Shown here one piece after another: positions 1 through 8,607 of a stretch of DNA of 64,000 bases. Under the pieces are notes generated by a model. The model was not told the origin of the DNA. It searched no databases and worked only from the letters and a program-made list of their open reading frames with translations. A program made the translations under genes and the position numbers. Location of the stretch: contig OX638343.1 of assembly GCA_951813075.1 (NCBI GenBank), forward strand, positions 2,869,999-2,933,998. Reading direction: 5' to 3'. The DNA comes from Arenicellales bacterium. GTDB lineage: Bacteria > Pseudomonadota > Gammaproteobacteria > Arenicellales > JAJDZL01. The first letter of the stretch is position 1, and each line of letters starts with the position of its first letter.

Positions 1-1
1 G

Positions 2-61
2 GTGTTGATGCACATCGAACGTGAAGGTGTCAAACAGTTTACTGTTTTGGACCTGTCCTAA
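2..61 (+). CDS. 3' end of an unidentified CDS (cut by window start)
   Basis: An open frame runs in from the left edge and stops with TAA at 59-61, giving a C-terminal tail that ends in VKQFTVLDLS. A clear intrinsic terminator follows about 40 bases later, which supports a real gene end. Too little is visible to name the product. Confidence 0.5.
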   Translation: MLMHIEREGVKQFTVLDLS

Positions 62-103
62 TGATTTTTACCTCCTAACTTCTTCATTGTAACTCCTCAT
101 TTG

Positions 104-145
104 GCCCGCCGTGGATGAATGCAAGTCAGCGGCGGGCTCTTTTCT
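104..145 (+). terminator. Rho-independent terminator
   Basis: An 8-bp perfect G/C-rich stem (GCCCGCCG at 104-111 with CGGCGGGC at 130-137) encloses an 18-nt loop and is followed by a T-rich tract (TCTTTTCTT). It closes the gene that enters from the left and separates it from the two-component genes. Confidence 0.85.
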
Positions 146-212
146 TGCTATGAGGGACAAATTCTAATAGACTAAATCGCATGTTGTTCAAATACGTTGG
201 GAGACAGCATTG

Positions 213-980
213 ATGAATGGTAAACAGAAGCGAAAAATTCTTCTAGTTGAAGACTTGGAAGTCATTCGAAACGATTTTTCACAAGTCTTGATCGATGCCG
301 GATATCAAGTCGACACTGCGGTAAACGGCCAAGATGCGATAGAAAAAATTGACAGCTTCATATATGATCTGGTCATTCTGGACAGAAAGCTAAATGAGAA
401 CAACCCGTACGGAAGGTACAACAACGGTGTCGAGTTTGCCGAATATCTTCGCGAAGAAGGCTATATCATGCCAATTCTTGCAGTGAGTGCCTATATTCCG
501 GCCGAAGATGATGTTGTCAATATGAAAAAAGTCGGTATAGACGGATTTCTCAGGAAAAAGGATCTGAATCCGACGAATATCCGCGAAAAGTTACCGAAGA
601 AAATCGAATCGACGATTTCCAAGTGGGAAATTGAGAAAGCATACGCTGATCAACCAAAAATTTCGGTAGGGGATTTCACTCTGGATCTGCAAACATGGAT
701 TTTGACCGTACGTGGTACACAAATCAAGTGCACGAAAATGCAACGGGATATTCTTGAAGTGCTGATGAGGAAGCCGCTCAGTATCGTAACCCGCGAGGAG
801 ATTCACGATGCGGTGTGGAAATCTGCCGTCAGAAAGGACAAATACGAAAAAACCATCGCCACTCACATCTCCAACCTGAATTCGAAGTATCGCGAGGAGA
901 CATCGAACAAAGAAAAATTCATTGAAATGGTTGGGGACGGTTATATCCTTCGACGCCAGGCGTTGGGACTAATCGAATAA
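213..980 (+). CDS. Response regulator, receiver + OmpR-type winged helix
   Basis: This 255-residue protein has an N-terminal receiver domain (about residues 8-130) and a C-terminal winged-helix DNA-binding domain (about 155-250), the OmpR/PhoB layout. The acidic pocket (E13-D14), the phospho-acceptor Asp in VILDRK (about residue 57) and a late Lys in FLRKKD are visible. It should bind DNA when phosphorylated by the histidine kinase encoded 70 bp downstream on the same strand. I chose ATG 213 with GGGAG ten bases upstream; a TTG directly before it (210) is the alternative. The target genes are not evident, but the pair sits just before the citG-like and fae genes, so control of one-carbon genes is possible. 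That last point is inference. Confidence 0.88.
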   Translation: MNGKQKRKILLVEDLEVIRNDFSQVLIDAGYQVDTAVNGQDAIEKIDSFIYDLVILDRKLNENNPYGRYNNGVEFAEYLREEGYIMPILAVSAYIPAEDDVVNMKKVGIDGFLRKKDLNPTNIREKLPKKIESTISKWEIEKAYADQPKISVGDFTLDLQTWILTVRGTQIKCTKMQRDILEVLMRKPLSIVTREEIHDAVWKSAVRKDKYEKTIATHISNLNSKYREETSNKEKFIEMVGDGYILRRQALGLIE

Positions 981-1050
981 AACGGTACGATTCCGGCTGA
1001 TATTCTGCTGGCTGTCTACCGTTTTTGCCAGATATTGCAGAGGAGCGTGC

Positions 1051-2487
1051 GTGATCGCGATCAAAGAAAAATTATTTTTCCGCTTCAGGAATTCGAGTTT
1101 TATTCTGTCAGTGGTGTTCGCCACTCTGATCGGCGTCGCGTTTATTGTGACTTGGTTCGTAATCGGATATTTCACAGTTCAGTATCAATACGATCTATTG
1201 GACGATGAATTGAGAGAAATTATTCGTACAAATTATTCATATGAACACGAACCGCCTTCAATGTCGAAATTAAGGAGGATCGTCGGTGAGCGAAGTCAGA
1301 CTCAAATTCCTACCGGTCCGTATGTTTATGTGCTTTGGGATGCCAATAAATCCAACCGCAATCCATGGCAGGCTGGAAATCTATTGTCGCTACCCGAATT
1401 TGACTACGACAAATATGGCCGCGGTCGGTTCCAGGTGTCTTACGAAGGCAAATTGTATGGATACTATGGCAGGGCGATAAGAATTTACGATACTTTCGTA
1501 CTTTTGGTTGGAAGGAAGGTTACGACCAATGCGTTCCTGGACAAGCCAATTTACTGGACTTTATTTGCTGTATTCATGATTGCCCTGAGTATTTGGGGAT
1601 CCAGAATTTTTTCAAAATACTTGGCTCGACGGATGCAGGATTTCAACACGACTATCAGTGAGGTGATGGAAGGAACTGACTTGGGCGAGAGGATACCATT
1701 GGAGCAGCGAGAAGATCAGATCGAAAAGACTGCGAAATTGTTCAACAAGATGCTGGACAGAATTCAAACCAGCGCCCAGCACAGCAAGCTGGCTACCCAA
1801 GAAATTGCCCATCGGATTGTGAGTGATGTCTGGAGTGTCGAGAGCTACATCCATCAATCGAAAAGAGCGATCGAAGAGTCCAAAGATCGACAGCAAGTTG
1901 CTGACAGCATCGATGCCGCCGCTGTTGCTGTTGCAGGGTTGCGGACAGGTGTAGATGGTTTATACGAATTGCTTTGCATCAAGAATGAGCCAGTTGTAAA
2001 AGTAGCAATCACTTTGCGTGATTTGATTGAAAAATGCCAGATGAACGATGAGGAATCCGAGTTTCGGGAACTAACCGACCAAAAAGGGATATTCGTCGAG
2101 ATTGACGAAGAAGCGTTTGATTCAAGAATAATCCTTGCGTCGGAAGTCCACCTAAAAATTGCGATAAATAACTTACTGCTCAATGCCGCAAAATACACAC
2201 CTGAAGAGGGAAGAATTAAAGTCTCCGCTGTGAAGGGTGAGTCTGGAGTAAGTGTTGTGGTAGCAAACTCCGGCAACGGAATTAACCCGGAGGACCGGGA
2301 TCGGGTAATCAAGGCTTTTATCCGACTGGAGCAGGATCAGCCAGGAGCCGGAATGGGGTTGCACATCGTTTCAGACATTGCCAATGCGCATCAGGTAGAT
2401 CTGATTTTTGAAGATGAATTCCCCGGTGAAACCGAACCGGGTTTGAGAGTGACATTGGGACCTTTCCAATTGCCAGAAAACCGGTAG
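1051..2487 (+). CDS. Membrane sensor histidine kinase with divergent H-box
   Basis: This 478-residue inner-membrane sensor kinase is the probable partner of the upstream response regulator. Transmembrane helix 1 lies at about 18-42, a periplasmic loop at 43-165, helix 2 at about 168-187, then a HAMP-like linker. The dimerisation region carries His254 in QEIAHRIVSDV. The ATP-binding domain shows an N-box (LLLNAAKY, N378), G1 box (NSGNGI, 406-411) and G2 box (GAGMGL, 432-437). The H-box is unusual: the acidic residue after His and the R-x-P-L that normally follow are absent, so autophosphorylation on His254 is likely but unproven. The start is GTG with GAGGAGCG upstream. No ligand can be inferred from the periplasmic loop. 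Confidence 0.85.
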   Translation: MIAIKEKLFFRFRNSSFILSVVFATLIGVAFIVTWFVIGYFTVQYQYDLLDDELREIIRTNYSYEHEPPSMSKLRRIVGERSQTQIPTGPYVYVLWDANKSNRNPWQAGNLLSLPEFDYDKYGRGRFQVSYEGKLYGYYGRAIRIYDTFVLLVGRKVTTNAFLDKPIYWTLFAVFMIALSIWGSRIFSKYLARRMQDFNTTISEVMEGTDLGERIPLEQREDQIEKTAKLFNKMLDRIQTSAQHSKLATQEIAHRIVSDVWSVESYIHQSKRAIEESKDRQQVADSIDAAAVAVAGLRTGVDGLYELLCIKNEPVVKVAITLRDLIEKCQMNDEESEFRELTDQKGIFVEIDEEAFDSRIILASEVHLKIAINNLLLNAAKYTPEEGRIKVSAVKGESGVSVVVANSGNGINPEDRDRVIKAFIRLEQDQPGAGMGLHIVSDIANAHQVDLIFEDEFPGETEPGLRVTLGPFQLPENR

Positions 2488-2538
2488 GAAGCTTCTCCCT
2501 ATCTCACATGAGGCATCATTCTTGGCTATAGATTCGGT

Positions 2539-3468
2539 GTGAGTTTAATGATTGAATCAATACACCATGAAGCCCATCAATCCGTTGGCGCACGAATTGA
2601 AGAGTGGAACAAAAAGGTAGCAACTGAAATTAGTTGTCCCATCACCACAAAGTTTTGGAACGCCTGTATCAGCGAACTTACCACGATCAAACCTGGTAAT
2701 GTTCATTGTTTCGCTGACGGTCATGGCATGGAAGTCGAACACTTTCTAAAAAGTGCTTATGCGGCGGCGGGCGTATTGATGAACCCCGAACTCAATCTCG
2801 CCCAAAAAATTTTCCAGTCGGTTCAGGCAACACAGCAGGCTGTGGCAATCAACACAAACCTGGGGATCATTTTGCTGTGTGCGCCGATTGTTCAAGCGTG
2901 TATTGCGCTTCCGAACAAAACACTCCGGCAATCTGTGCAAGATGAGATTGAAGTTTTGGATATCGATGATGCGAGACTGATTATTGATGCGATCCAGTTG
3001 GCTGCCCCCTCTGGACTCGGAAAGTCCAAACACTATGATGTATTTGAACCCGTAAATTCACCGATACGGGAAATTATGGCGTATGCACAAGACAGAGATA
3101 TGATCGCCCGGCAGTATGCGTCAGGCTATGCCGATGTATTTCGTTTTGGGTTTCAGACAATTGATCGTTTACTTCAGAGCAATATTACGGACAGCGATCT
3201 TGTAACCGGTGTCTATCTTTCTTTTCTCAGTGAGTACCTGGATTCTCATGTTTCCAGACAGCACGGTGCGGCTGTTGCTGAGGAGATTCAGAATGAAGCG
3301 ACTGAACTGTATTTCATGTTTAGCGAAACCAGACCAACAAATGCGATTTCGGATCATTTACTACGAGTTGATATGGAATGGAAACAACGGGATATCAATC
3401 CGGGAACCAGTGCTGATTTGACAGTTGCAACTCTATTTGCACATAGCATTACAAATGCGGTAAATTAA
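2539..3468 (+). CDS. Triphosphoribosyl-dephospho-CoA synthase (CitG/MdcB)-family protein
   Basis: This 309-residue protein belongs to the CitG family, whose founding members make 2'-(5''-triphosphoribosyl)-3'-dephospho-CoA for citrate lyase or malonate decarboxylase. Family hallmarks are ELTTIKPGNVHCFADG near residue 47, INTNLGIILLCAP, PSGLGKSKHYDV and RDMIARQYASGYADVF. No citrate lyase or malonate decarboxylase genes are nearby. Instead the next gene, 77 bp downstream, is fae. CitG-like genes are known to accompany H4MPT-linked C1 genes in methylotrophic bacteria, where their biochemical role is unsettled. A role in H4MPT or related cofactor synthesis is inferred from context. The start is GTG 2539 or ATG 2548; both fit. 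Confidence 0.82.
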   Translation: MSLMIESIHHEAHQSVGARIEEWNKKVATEISCPITTKFWNACISELTTIKPGNVHCFADGHGMEVEHFLKSAYAAAGVLMNPELNLAQKIFQSVQATQQAVAINTNLGIILLCAPIVQACIALPNKTLRQSVQDEIEVLDIDDARLIIDAIQLAAPSGLGKSKHYDVFEPVNSPIREIMAYAQDRDMIARQYASGYADVFRFGFQTIDRLLQSNITDSDLVTGVYLSFLSEYLDSHVSRQHGAAVAEEIQNEATELYFMFSETRPTNAISDHLLRVDMEWKQRDINPGTSADLTVATLFAHSITNAVN

Positions 3469-3545
3469 AGAGCGTAATTCGATTTTAGAATGAAGATTCC
3501 CAGATGGGAGTTTTCAATAATTTCAATTGAAAGGGAGGTAACGAG

Positions 3546-4049
3546 ATGATTGATAATGTGAGAGTAGGGGAATCTCTAGTTGGTGACGGCAACGAAGTTG
3601 CTCACATCGACTTGTTACTTGGACCGCGCGGCTCAGCTGTCGAAGCGGCGTTTTGCAACACATTGTGCAATAACAAGGACGGGTTTACGAGTTTGCTCGC
3701 AGTCGCATCACCTAACGTTCCGGCTAAGCCGAATACTGTAATGTTCAATAAAGTCACCATGAAAGGTGCAAAACAAGCGGTGCAGATGTTCGGGCCAGCG
3801 CAAAGAGGTGTTGCTATGGCTGTGATCGATAGTGTGGAAGATGGTACGATCCCGGCTGATGAGGCTGATGATCTGTTTATTTGCGTTGGCGTGTTCATTC
3901 ACTGGGACGCCGAAGACGATGCGAAAATTCAGGACTACAATTACGAAGCGACACGGGAAGCCATTAGACGAGCTGTCACTGGCAAGCCAGACGCGCAGGA
4001 AGTGATCGCCCAGAAAGGAGCGGCACATCCCTTTGCGGCGCATGAGTAA
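3546..4049 (+). CDS. fae: Formaldehyde-activating enzyme (5,6,7,8-tetrahydromethanopterin hydro-lyase)
   Basis: Fae condenses formaldehyde with H4MPT to methylene-H4MPT, the entry step of the H4MPT formaldehyde-oxidation and detoxification pathway in the cytoplasm. The 167-residue length and the stretches [31 protein letters not shown] and [12 protein letters not shown] match the family closely, including the conserved early His in EVAHIDLL. A very strong ribosome binding site (AAGGGAGGT) precedes the ATG and suggests high expression. It follows the CitG-like gene and ends at an intrinsic terminator. The other core pathway genes (mch, mtdB, fhc) are not in this window. Confidence 0.95.
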   Translation: MIDNVRVGESLVGDGNEVAHIDLLLGPRGSAVEAAFCNTLCNNKDGFTSLLAVASPNVPAKPNTVMFNKVTMKGAKQAVQMFGPAQRGVAMAVIDSVEDGTIPADEADDLFICVGVFIHWDAEDDAKIQDYNYEATREAIRRAVTGKPDAQEVIAQKGAAHPFAAHE

Positions 4050-4070
4050 TTAAAAATCCAATCACTACGA

Positions 4071-4108
4071 AGTGCCAGCTGTGAATTTCATGGCTGGCAC
4101 TTTGTTTT
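4071..4108 (+). terminator. Rho-independent terminator after fae
   Basis: A perfect 9-bp stem (AGTGCCAGC at 4071-4079 with GCTGGCACT at 4093-4101) is followed by TTGTTTT. It lies 22 bases after the fae stop codon and ends the citG-like/fae unit. Confidence 0.88.
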
Positions 4109-4244
4109 GAAGTGGGCTGATCATTTATGTAGGTTTTCTTTGTTGTTCCTAAGTTCCTGAGACCATCAATTGTCAGCCATTGAGCCGAATCCATTCGCCG
4201 TTCGCGAACGATCATAAATCGGAGAAATGTGGTCTGCGAGAAAA

Positions 4245-5966
4245 CTAAATACCGGTTGCCAAGCCTTCCCGCCGTGGGTCGGAGCCGCCAATTAGTTTGC
4301 CCGCCCGCGTTATCTGGATGATGTTCAATCCAGAGGTCATTTGTTTGGTATTGACCTTGTAACCCAATGCCTCAAGCCCTTCAACAACATGAGTCGGCAT
4401 GTCTGGTTCGACGGTGACACTACCGCTGTTGCGATGCGAGACATGGGGCAATTCAGCAGCGCTAACCGGGTCAAGGTTGTACACCAGCATCGCAATCAAA
4501 CTTTGCGACACGTACTCCGGAATGCGGCTCCCACCGGGCGAGCCAATGATTACGATCGGTTTTTCGTCTAAGTAGACAATCGTTGGAGACATTGACGAGC
4601 GAGGACGTTTCTGTGGCGCTGGAGCATTCGCGATGAGTAAACCGTCCGTGCTCCAGGGGCGAAATGAGAAATCGGTTAGTTGATTATTGAGTAGAAATCC
4701 ACCCGCCATGCGACCTGATCCAAAAGCGGTTTCAATTGAAGCAGTCAAACTTATCGCAAGTCCCTCGCGGTCGATAACTGAAAGGTGGGTTGTGCCTGGT
4801 AGATCCTCCTGTAAATCCGGTGCCCAATGAGCAGCGGATTGCTGCGGAGGATCACCCGCGACTGCCTTATCCTCCTGCGCCTTAAAACGGTCGATTAACT
4901 GGGCGCGCGAACCGATGTAATCGGGGTCAAGCAAACCTCCGACCGGCACCTTTACAAAATCACTGTCTGCCAAATAGTACGCGCGGTCAGCGTAGGCTAG
5001 CCGCGAGGCACTTGCAAACAGATGCCAGAGCATGGGATCATCAACTTCAAGCTCATCCAGTTCAAATTGATCAAGCAACATTAGAATCTGTCCAGTTGTA
5101 GTAGCGCCTGATGAAGGTGGCCCCATTCCGCAGATGTGAAATATCCTGAATGGATGACAAATTGCCGGGCGCTCGATTACTTCGTAAAATTTCAGATCAT
5201 CAAGGCTGAGTGTGCCAGGACGCGAGCTTCGGTTCGCGGCAGCAACGACGTCGTGTGCGAGGGTGCCGGTGTAGAAGTAGTCCGCACCATTAGTGGCAAT
5301 GTCTTCCAATGTCTTGGCTAGTTGTGGCTGTTTCAAGACAGTTCCTGCAGATAATGGTTTTCCGTCAGGAAGAAAAACATCTGCGGCTTCAAATTCCGCC
5401 AGACGTTCCGAGTAGACGGCAAGCAGATGCGCCAGGCGCGGGCTGACTTCGAATCCGTCACGTGCCATACCTATTGCTGGTTGAAACAAATCCTGCCAAG
5501 GTAGTTTTCCGTGGCGTTCATGGAGTGTTTCCATCAAGCGAAGCAATCCGGGAACACCGATGGAACGACCAGAAGACGCCGCGGCTAAAAATTGAAGCGG
5601 TTTGCCATTCTCCATAAAGAGTCCGGGCGTAGCACCAGCGGGTGCTTTCTCACGGGCATCCCAACTTGTTAGTCCTGAGGAACTATGGACAAGCGCAAAC
5701 GCACCTCCGCCAATTCCACTTGATTGCGGCTCAACCACGTTCAAAACCAGTAAGGCCGCAATCGTCGCATCGACTGCAGACCCTCCAGTTGCCATGATTT
5801 CTTCTCCAGCTCTGGCCGCGAGTGGATTTGCAGCAACAATCATCCGTTCCTGGGTTTCTATGGAGCGATTTACGTTCATAATTCCTGCGGCTTCAGGGTC
5901 GATTTGCGTTTGTCCCGAAGCGAAATGAGCGAACAGTGTGAATGCTAGAAAAACAGCAAACCGCAT
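4245..5966 (-). CDS. ggt: Gamma-glutamyltransferase (glutathione hydrolase), periplasmic
   Basis: This 573-residue Ntn-hydrolase cleaves or transfers gamma-glutamyl groups, for example from glutathione. A Sec signal peptide (MRFAVFLAFTLFAHFASGQ) predicts periplasmic location. The autoprocessing/nucleophile Thr is T392 in LPGTTHLSVIDR, and the downstream FGSGRMAGGFLLNNQLTDFS and IGSPGGSRIPEYV motifs are typical. I chose ATG 5966 because GGAG lies eight bases upstream and the signal peptide follows. The open frame extends to 6119, but that extension overlaps the SprT-like gene and has no signal-like start. With that start the gene lies 17 bp downstream of the SprT-like gene on the same strand. 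Confidence 0.9.
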   Translation of the reverse strand: MRFAVFLAFTLFAHFASGQTQIDPEAAGIMNVNRSIETQERMIVAANPLAARAGEEIMATGGSAVDATIAALLVLNVVEPQSSGIGGGAFALVHSSSGLTSWDAREKAPAGATPGLFMENGKPLQFLAAASSGRSIGVPGLLRLMETLHERHGKLPWQDLFQPAIGMARDGFEVSPRLAHLLAVYSERLAEFEAADVFLPDGKPLSAGTVLKQPQLAKTLEDIATNGADYFYTGTLAHDVVAAANRSSRPGTLSLDDLKFYEVIERPAICHPFRIFHICGMGPPSSGATTTGQILMLLDQFELDELEVDDPMLWHLFASASRLAYADRAYYLADSDFVKVPVGGLLDPDYIGSRAQLIDRFKAQEDKAVAGDPPQQSAAHWAPDLQEDLPGTTHLSVIDREGLAISLTASIETAFGSGRMAGGFLLNNQLTDFSFRPWSTDGLLIANAPAPQKRPRSSMSPTIVYLDEKPIVIIGSPGGSRIPEYVSQSLIAMLVYNLDPVSAAELPHVSHRNSGSVTVEPDMPTHVVEGLEALGYKVNTKQMTSGLNIIQITRAGKLIGGSDPRREGLATGI

Positions 5967-5983
5967 GAGCTGAGCTCCATCAT

Positions 5984-6832
5984 CTAACTGTTGGTGCGAG
6001 CGGAAAGTGAATTCCAACGTTGGGGCGAGTAGTTTTCGTACGTTACTGGAGTTTGACACTGTTTGCATATCAAATTGCGGCGTGCGTATCGACCGGTAAA
6101 CCAACCGCAGTTTCGACAACTCATAATGTATTTTGGTAATGTGAAGTTCTCACCGTGCAACCGTTCTCCGCTACATCCGATTTCTCTAGCCTTTAAGTAC
6201 CACATTTGGTCATGTCCGTGCTCGGGACCTACCAGGGCATGAGCGATCTCATGTAGTATTGTGTCCTTGATGTCGTCATCGCTGGCGTTGAGACAAAAAT
6301 GTTCTGACATGGTAATCGTCTTTTCTGCGTAGGAGCATCGGCCGAGACGACGGTTGGCGTAGTCGAAATTAAAGCGCCAGTCATCCAGATTATGGTGTCG
6401 GATAAGCTCATCAGCCTGGCTGGCAATCGTATCTAAACGCTTCCGATTTTCGTAGCCAAATCGACTGGAACCGAGTGGAACAAGTTTCGCATACGGTATG
6501 TTCCATTGTTGGTTGTCAGCCAAAACTCTGGCGAATCGCGGATTCATACGAATAATCGTACCAGAGAGTTTCGTTCCGTTGGGTTTGGTAAATTGGACTT
6601 CATCACCATTGAGAAATTGAGACTTTTTCAGTTGGTTCTCTGTATATACGCGCTTGGGTTTTACCCCATTGCGAAATCTTAAGGCATAAACATGCGTGCG
6701 GTATTCTGAACCATCTTCGGAAATAATTTCCGCCATTCCACCGCGTATCGACGCGATGAATCCTTCTTTCAGTTGATCGTCTGTTCCAAAATACGAAACA
6801 GGATCACTTACTCTGAATTTATGACGGATCAT
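5984..6832 (-). CDS. SprT-like zinc metalloprotease-domain protein
   Basis: This 282-residue cytoplasmic protein has an SprT-like domain with the zinc motif HEIAH (194-198) and a later EHGHDQMW, then a C-terminal zinc ribbon (C239, C242, C256, C259). The N-terminal half (about 1-120) has two short repeats (SIRGGMAEIIS and IIRMNPRFARVLADN) resembling small beta-barrel modules that may bind nucleic acid or protein. SprT/Spartan-family proteins are linked to DNA-protein crosslink repair in eukaryotes; bacterial roles are poorly known. The two extra beta modules make it longer than typical bacterial SprT of about 165 residues. It is followed 17 bp later by ggt on the same strand. Confidence 0.82.
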   Translation of the reverse strand: MIRHKFRVSDPVSYFGTDDQLKEGFIASIRGGMAEIISEDGSEYRTHVYALRFRNGVKPKRVYTENQLKKSQFLNGDEVQFTKPNGTKLSGTIIRMNPRFARVLADNQQWNIPYAKLVPLGSSRFGYENRKRLDTIASQADELIRHHNLDDWRFNFDYANRRLGRCSYAEKTITMSEHFCLNASDDDIKDTILHEIAHALVGPEHGHDQMWYLKAREIGCSGERLHGENFTLPKYIMSCRNCGWFTGRYARRNLICKQCQTPVTYENYSPQRWNSLSARTNS

Positions 6833-7225
6833 TTGCGTACGGAAGATCTAAATATTGTGCAACTAGTTGAAATTGAGTGTAAAAAATCAGAAGAATACGA
6901 TTACCCGAGGACGAAAATCAAACCGCCAAACCTGTGACTTTACAAACTTTCTGGTGATCTCGATGATGGGTAAATAATACCACTGACAGTTTGACTTGTG
7001 AGCACAACAAACTGTACCTTGGGTTCTCCAGCACAATTCACAATTCAGACTTGCTAATCTTACTTTTACCCAGGAATTTTTAACAACTGTTGGCTTCGAC
7101 GTAAGTGATATCTGCATGGCAGCTTACATGGAAGTCAGCGTTTAAAAACATCAGATAGTCGTGGAATTACAATAGCACAATAATTAAGTTACATCTAACC
7201 CACAATCGTACTCAAAGATCAATTG
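6833..7225. other. Intergenic region between divergent SprT-like and acyl-CoA dehydrogenase genes
   Basis: The 393 bases between divergent genes must hold both promoters. I see no convincing gene, hairpin terminator or conserved RNA. A 76-codon minus-strand frame (6887-7117) has no ribosome binding site or recognisable domain. Confidence 0.5.
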
Positions 7226-8452
7226 ATGAATAAACAAGATCAACCTGAAGAGTTCAGAAATATCGCACAAGAACTTGCCGCAAAATTTGCTCCTAGAGCT
7301 GCAAAATGGGATCAAACCCAGACCTATTGCTGGGAGAATATTAACGAACTGGCAGAATCTGGATTGATGGGCATGACGATTCCGACCGAGTACGGTGGTC
7401 GATCCGCTTCCTTTTACGATACCGTGATTGTTGTGGAGGAAGTTGCCAAAGCCTGTACGCTTAGCGCACGAATTGTAGTTGAATCCAATATGGGAGGAAT
7501 CAGTGCGATCATGAATTACGGCGATGACTTTCAGAAGAGCTACTGTGCACCGATCGTACTGGCCGGTGACAAGCCTGCGATCTGCATAACTGAGCCGGAA
7601 GCTGGCAGTTCGGCCAACGAAATGCGAACAACCGCGAGAAAAGTTAGTGACGGATACGTGATTAACGGCGTCAAACATTGGATAACGGGCGGCGGTGTTT
7701 CGAAGCTCCATCTGATATTCGCACGCGTGCTCGATGAAGATGGAGAAGAACTGGGAATAGGTGCGTTCATTGTTCACTACGACGCTGGGAAGCAGATCAT
7801 ACCTGAGGGATTTACCGTTGTAAGAAGGGAAAATACACTTGGACTGCGCGGCATGCCGGAGGCAGAATTACGATTCGACGGTCTCAAAGTTGATGCGAAA
7901 TTCATGCTGAAGACTCCTTCCGGCCCGCGTCGCGGATTTGCCGACCTGATGAGCGCCTATAACAGTCAAAGGGTTGGTGCCGGATCCATTGCGATGGGGG
8001 TTGCGGCCGGTGCGTTGGATCACGCCAAACGCTATCTGAGGAACCGTCATCAATTTGGACGACCCTTGGCGGAATTTCAAGGACTGCAGTGGATGATTGC
8101 GGAGATGGATGCTTCTGTTCATGCATCCAGATTGTTGCTGTATGAAGCCGCAAAATCTCGAGGTCCGAATGGAAGCCCATTTCCTGATATTCTTGCAGCG
8201 GCTCGAGCAAAACTATTTGCGTCTGAAACAGCGATTAAAGTGGTCAGTGACTCGCTGCAGATGTTCGGAGCACGCGGATATGGTGACCAAGAACCGTTGG
8301 AACGAATGTACCGAGATGTAAGAATGTTTACGATCGGTGGTGGGACGGCACAAATTCTAAAGACGCAAATTGGAAGCAAGTTGCTCGGAATTAAGTCACC
8401 GCAAACGCGCGATGGCTATTATCAGATGGCGAAGTCCGGACTACTCAAGTGA
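7226..8452 (+). CDS. Acyl-CoA dehydrogenase family flavoenzyme
   Basis: This 408-residue FAD enzyme has the acyl-CoA dehydrogenase fold: an alpha-helical N-terminal domain (LAESGLMGMTIPTEYGG), a central beta domain (AICITEPEAGSSANEMRTTA, then HWITGGG) and a C-terminal helical domain (HQFGRPLAEFQGLQWMIAEM and MFGARGYGDQEPLERMYRDVR). It would catalyse alpha,beta-dehydrogenation of an acyl-CoA and pass electrons to electron-transfer flavoprotein. The substrate cannot be read from sequence. The start is ATG 7226, with an adjoining TTG at 7223 as the alternative. It stands alone with no adjacent beta-oxidation genes. Confidence 0.88.
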   Translation: MNKQDQPEEFRNIAQELAAKFAPRAAKWDQTQTYCWENINELAESGLMGMTIPTEYGGRSASFYDTVIVVEEVAKACTLSARIVVESNMGGISAIMNYGDDFQKSYCAPIVLAGDKPAICITEPEAGSSANEMRTTARKVSDGYVINGVKHWITGGGVSKLHLIFARVLDEDGEELGIGAFIVHYDAGKQIIPEGFTVVRRENTLGLRGMPEAELRFDGLKVDAKFMLKTPSGPRRGFADLMSAYNSQRVGAGSIAMGVAAGALDHAKRYLRNRHQFGRPLAEFQGLQWMIAEMDASVHASRLLLYEAAKSRGPNGSPFPDILAAARAKLFASETAIKVVSDSLQMFGARGYGDQEPLERMYRDVRMFTIGGGTAQILKTQIGSKLLGIKSPQTRDGYYQMAKSGLLK

Positions 8453-8607
8453 TAGGATGGGGGTGTCCAGTTGTGAATCGCTAAACGATTGGCACATGTC
8501 GTATAGATGCTGATTGATCCTGTGCTGAGTCTGAATTTGATTTTCGGGTTAAACGAGGTGATACAGATGTTTCCAGCAATTTTTCATGCCGAATGGTAAT
8601 GGGTTGG

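Noticed and set aside
4199..4210. Perfect palindrome CGTTCGCGAACG
   Set aside because: It is short, lies after the ggt stop codon and has no T tract or repeat partner; chance or a minor protein site cannot be told apart.
5967..6119. N-terminal extension of the periplasmic GGT
   Set aside because: It overlaps the SprT-like gene, and the signal peptide with a proper GGAG begins at 5966.
6887..7117. 76-codon minus-strand frame with several Cys
   Set aside because: No ribosome binding site, no known zinc motif and an isolated position between divergent genes.
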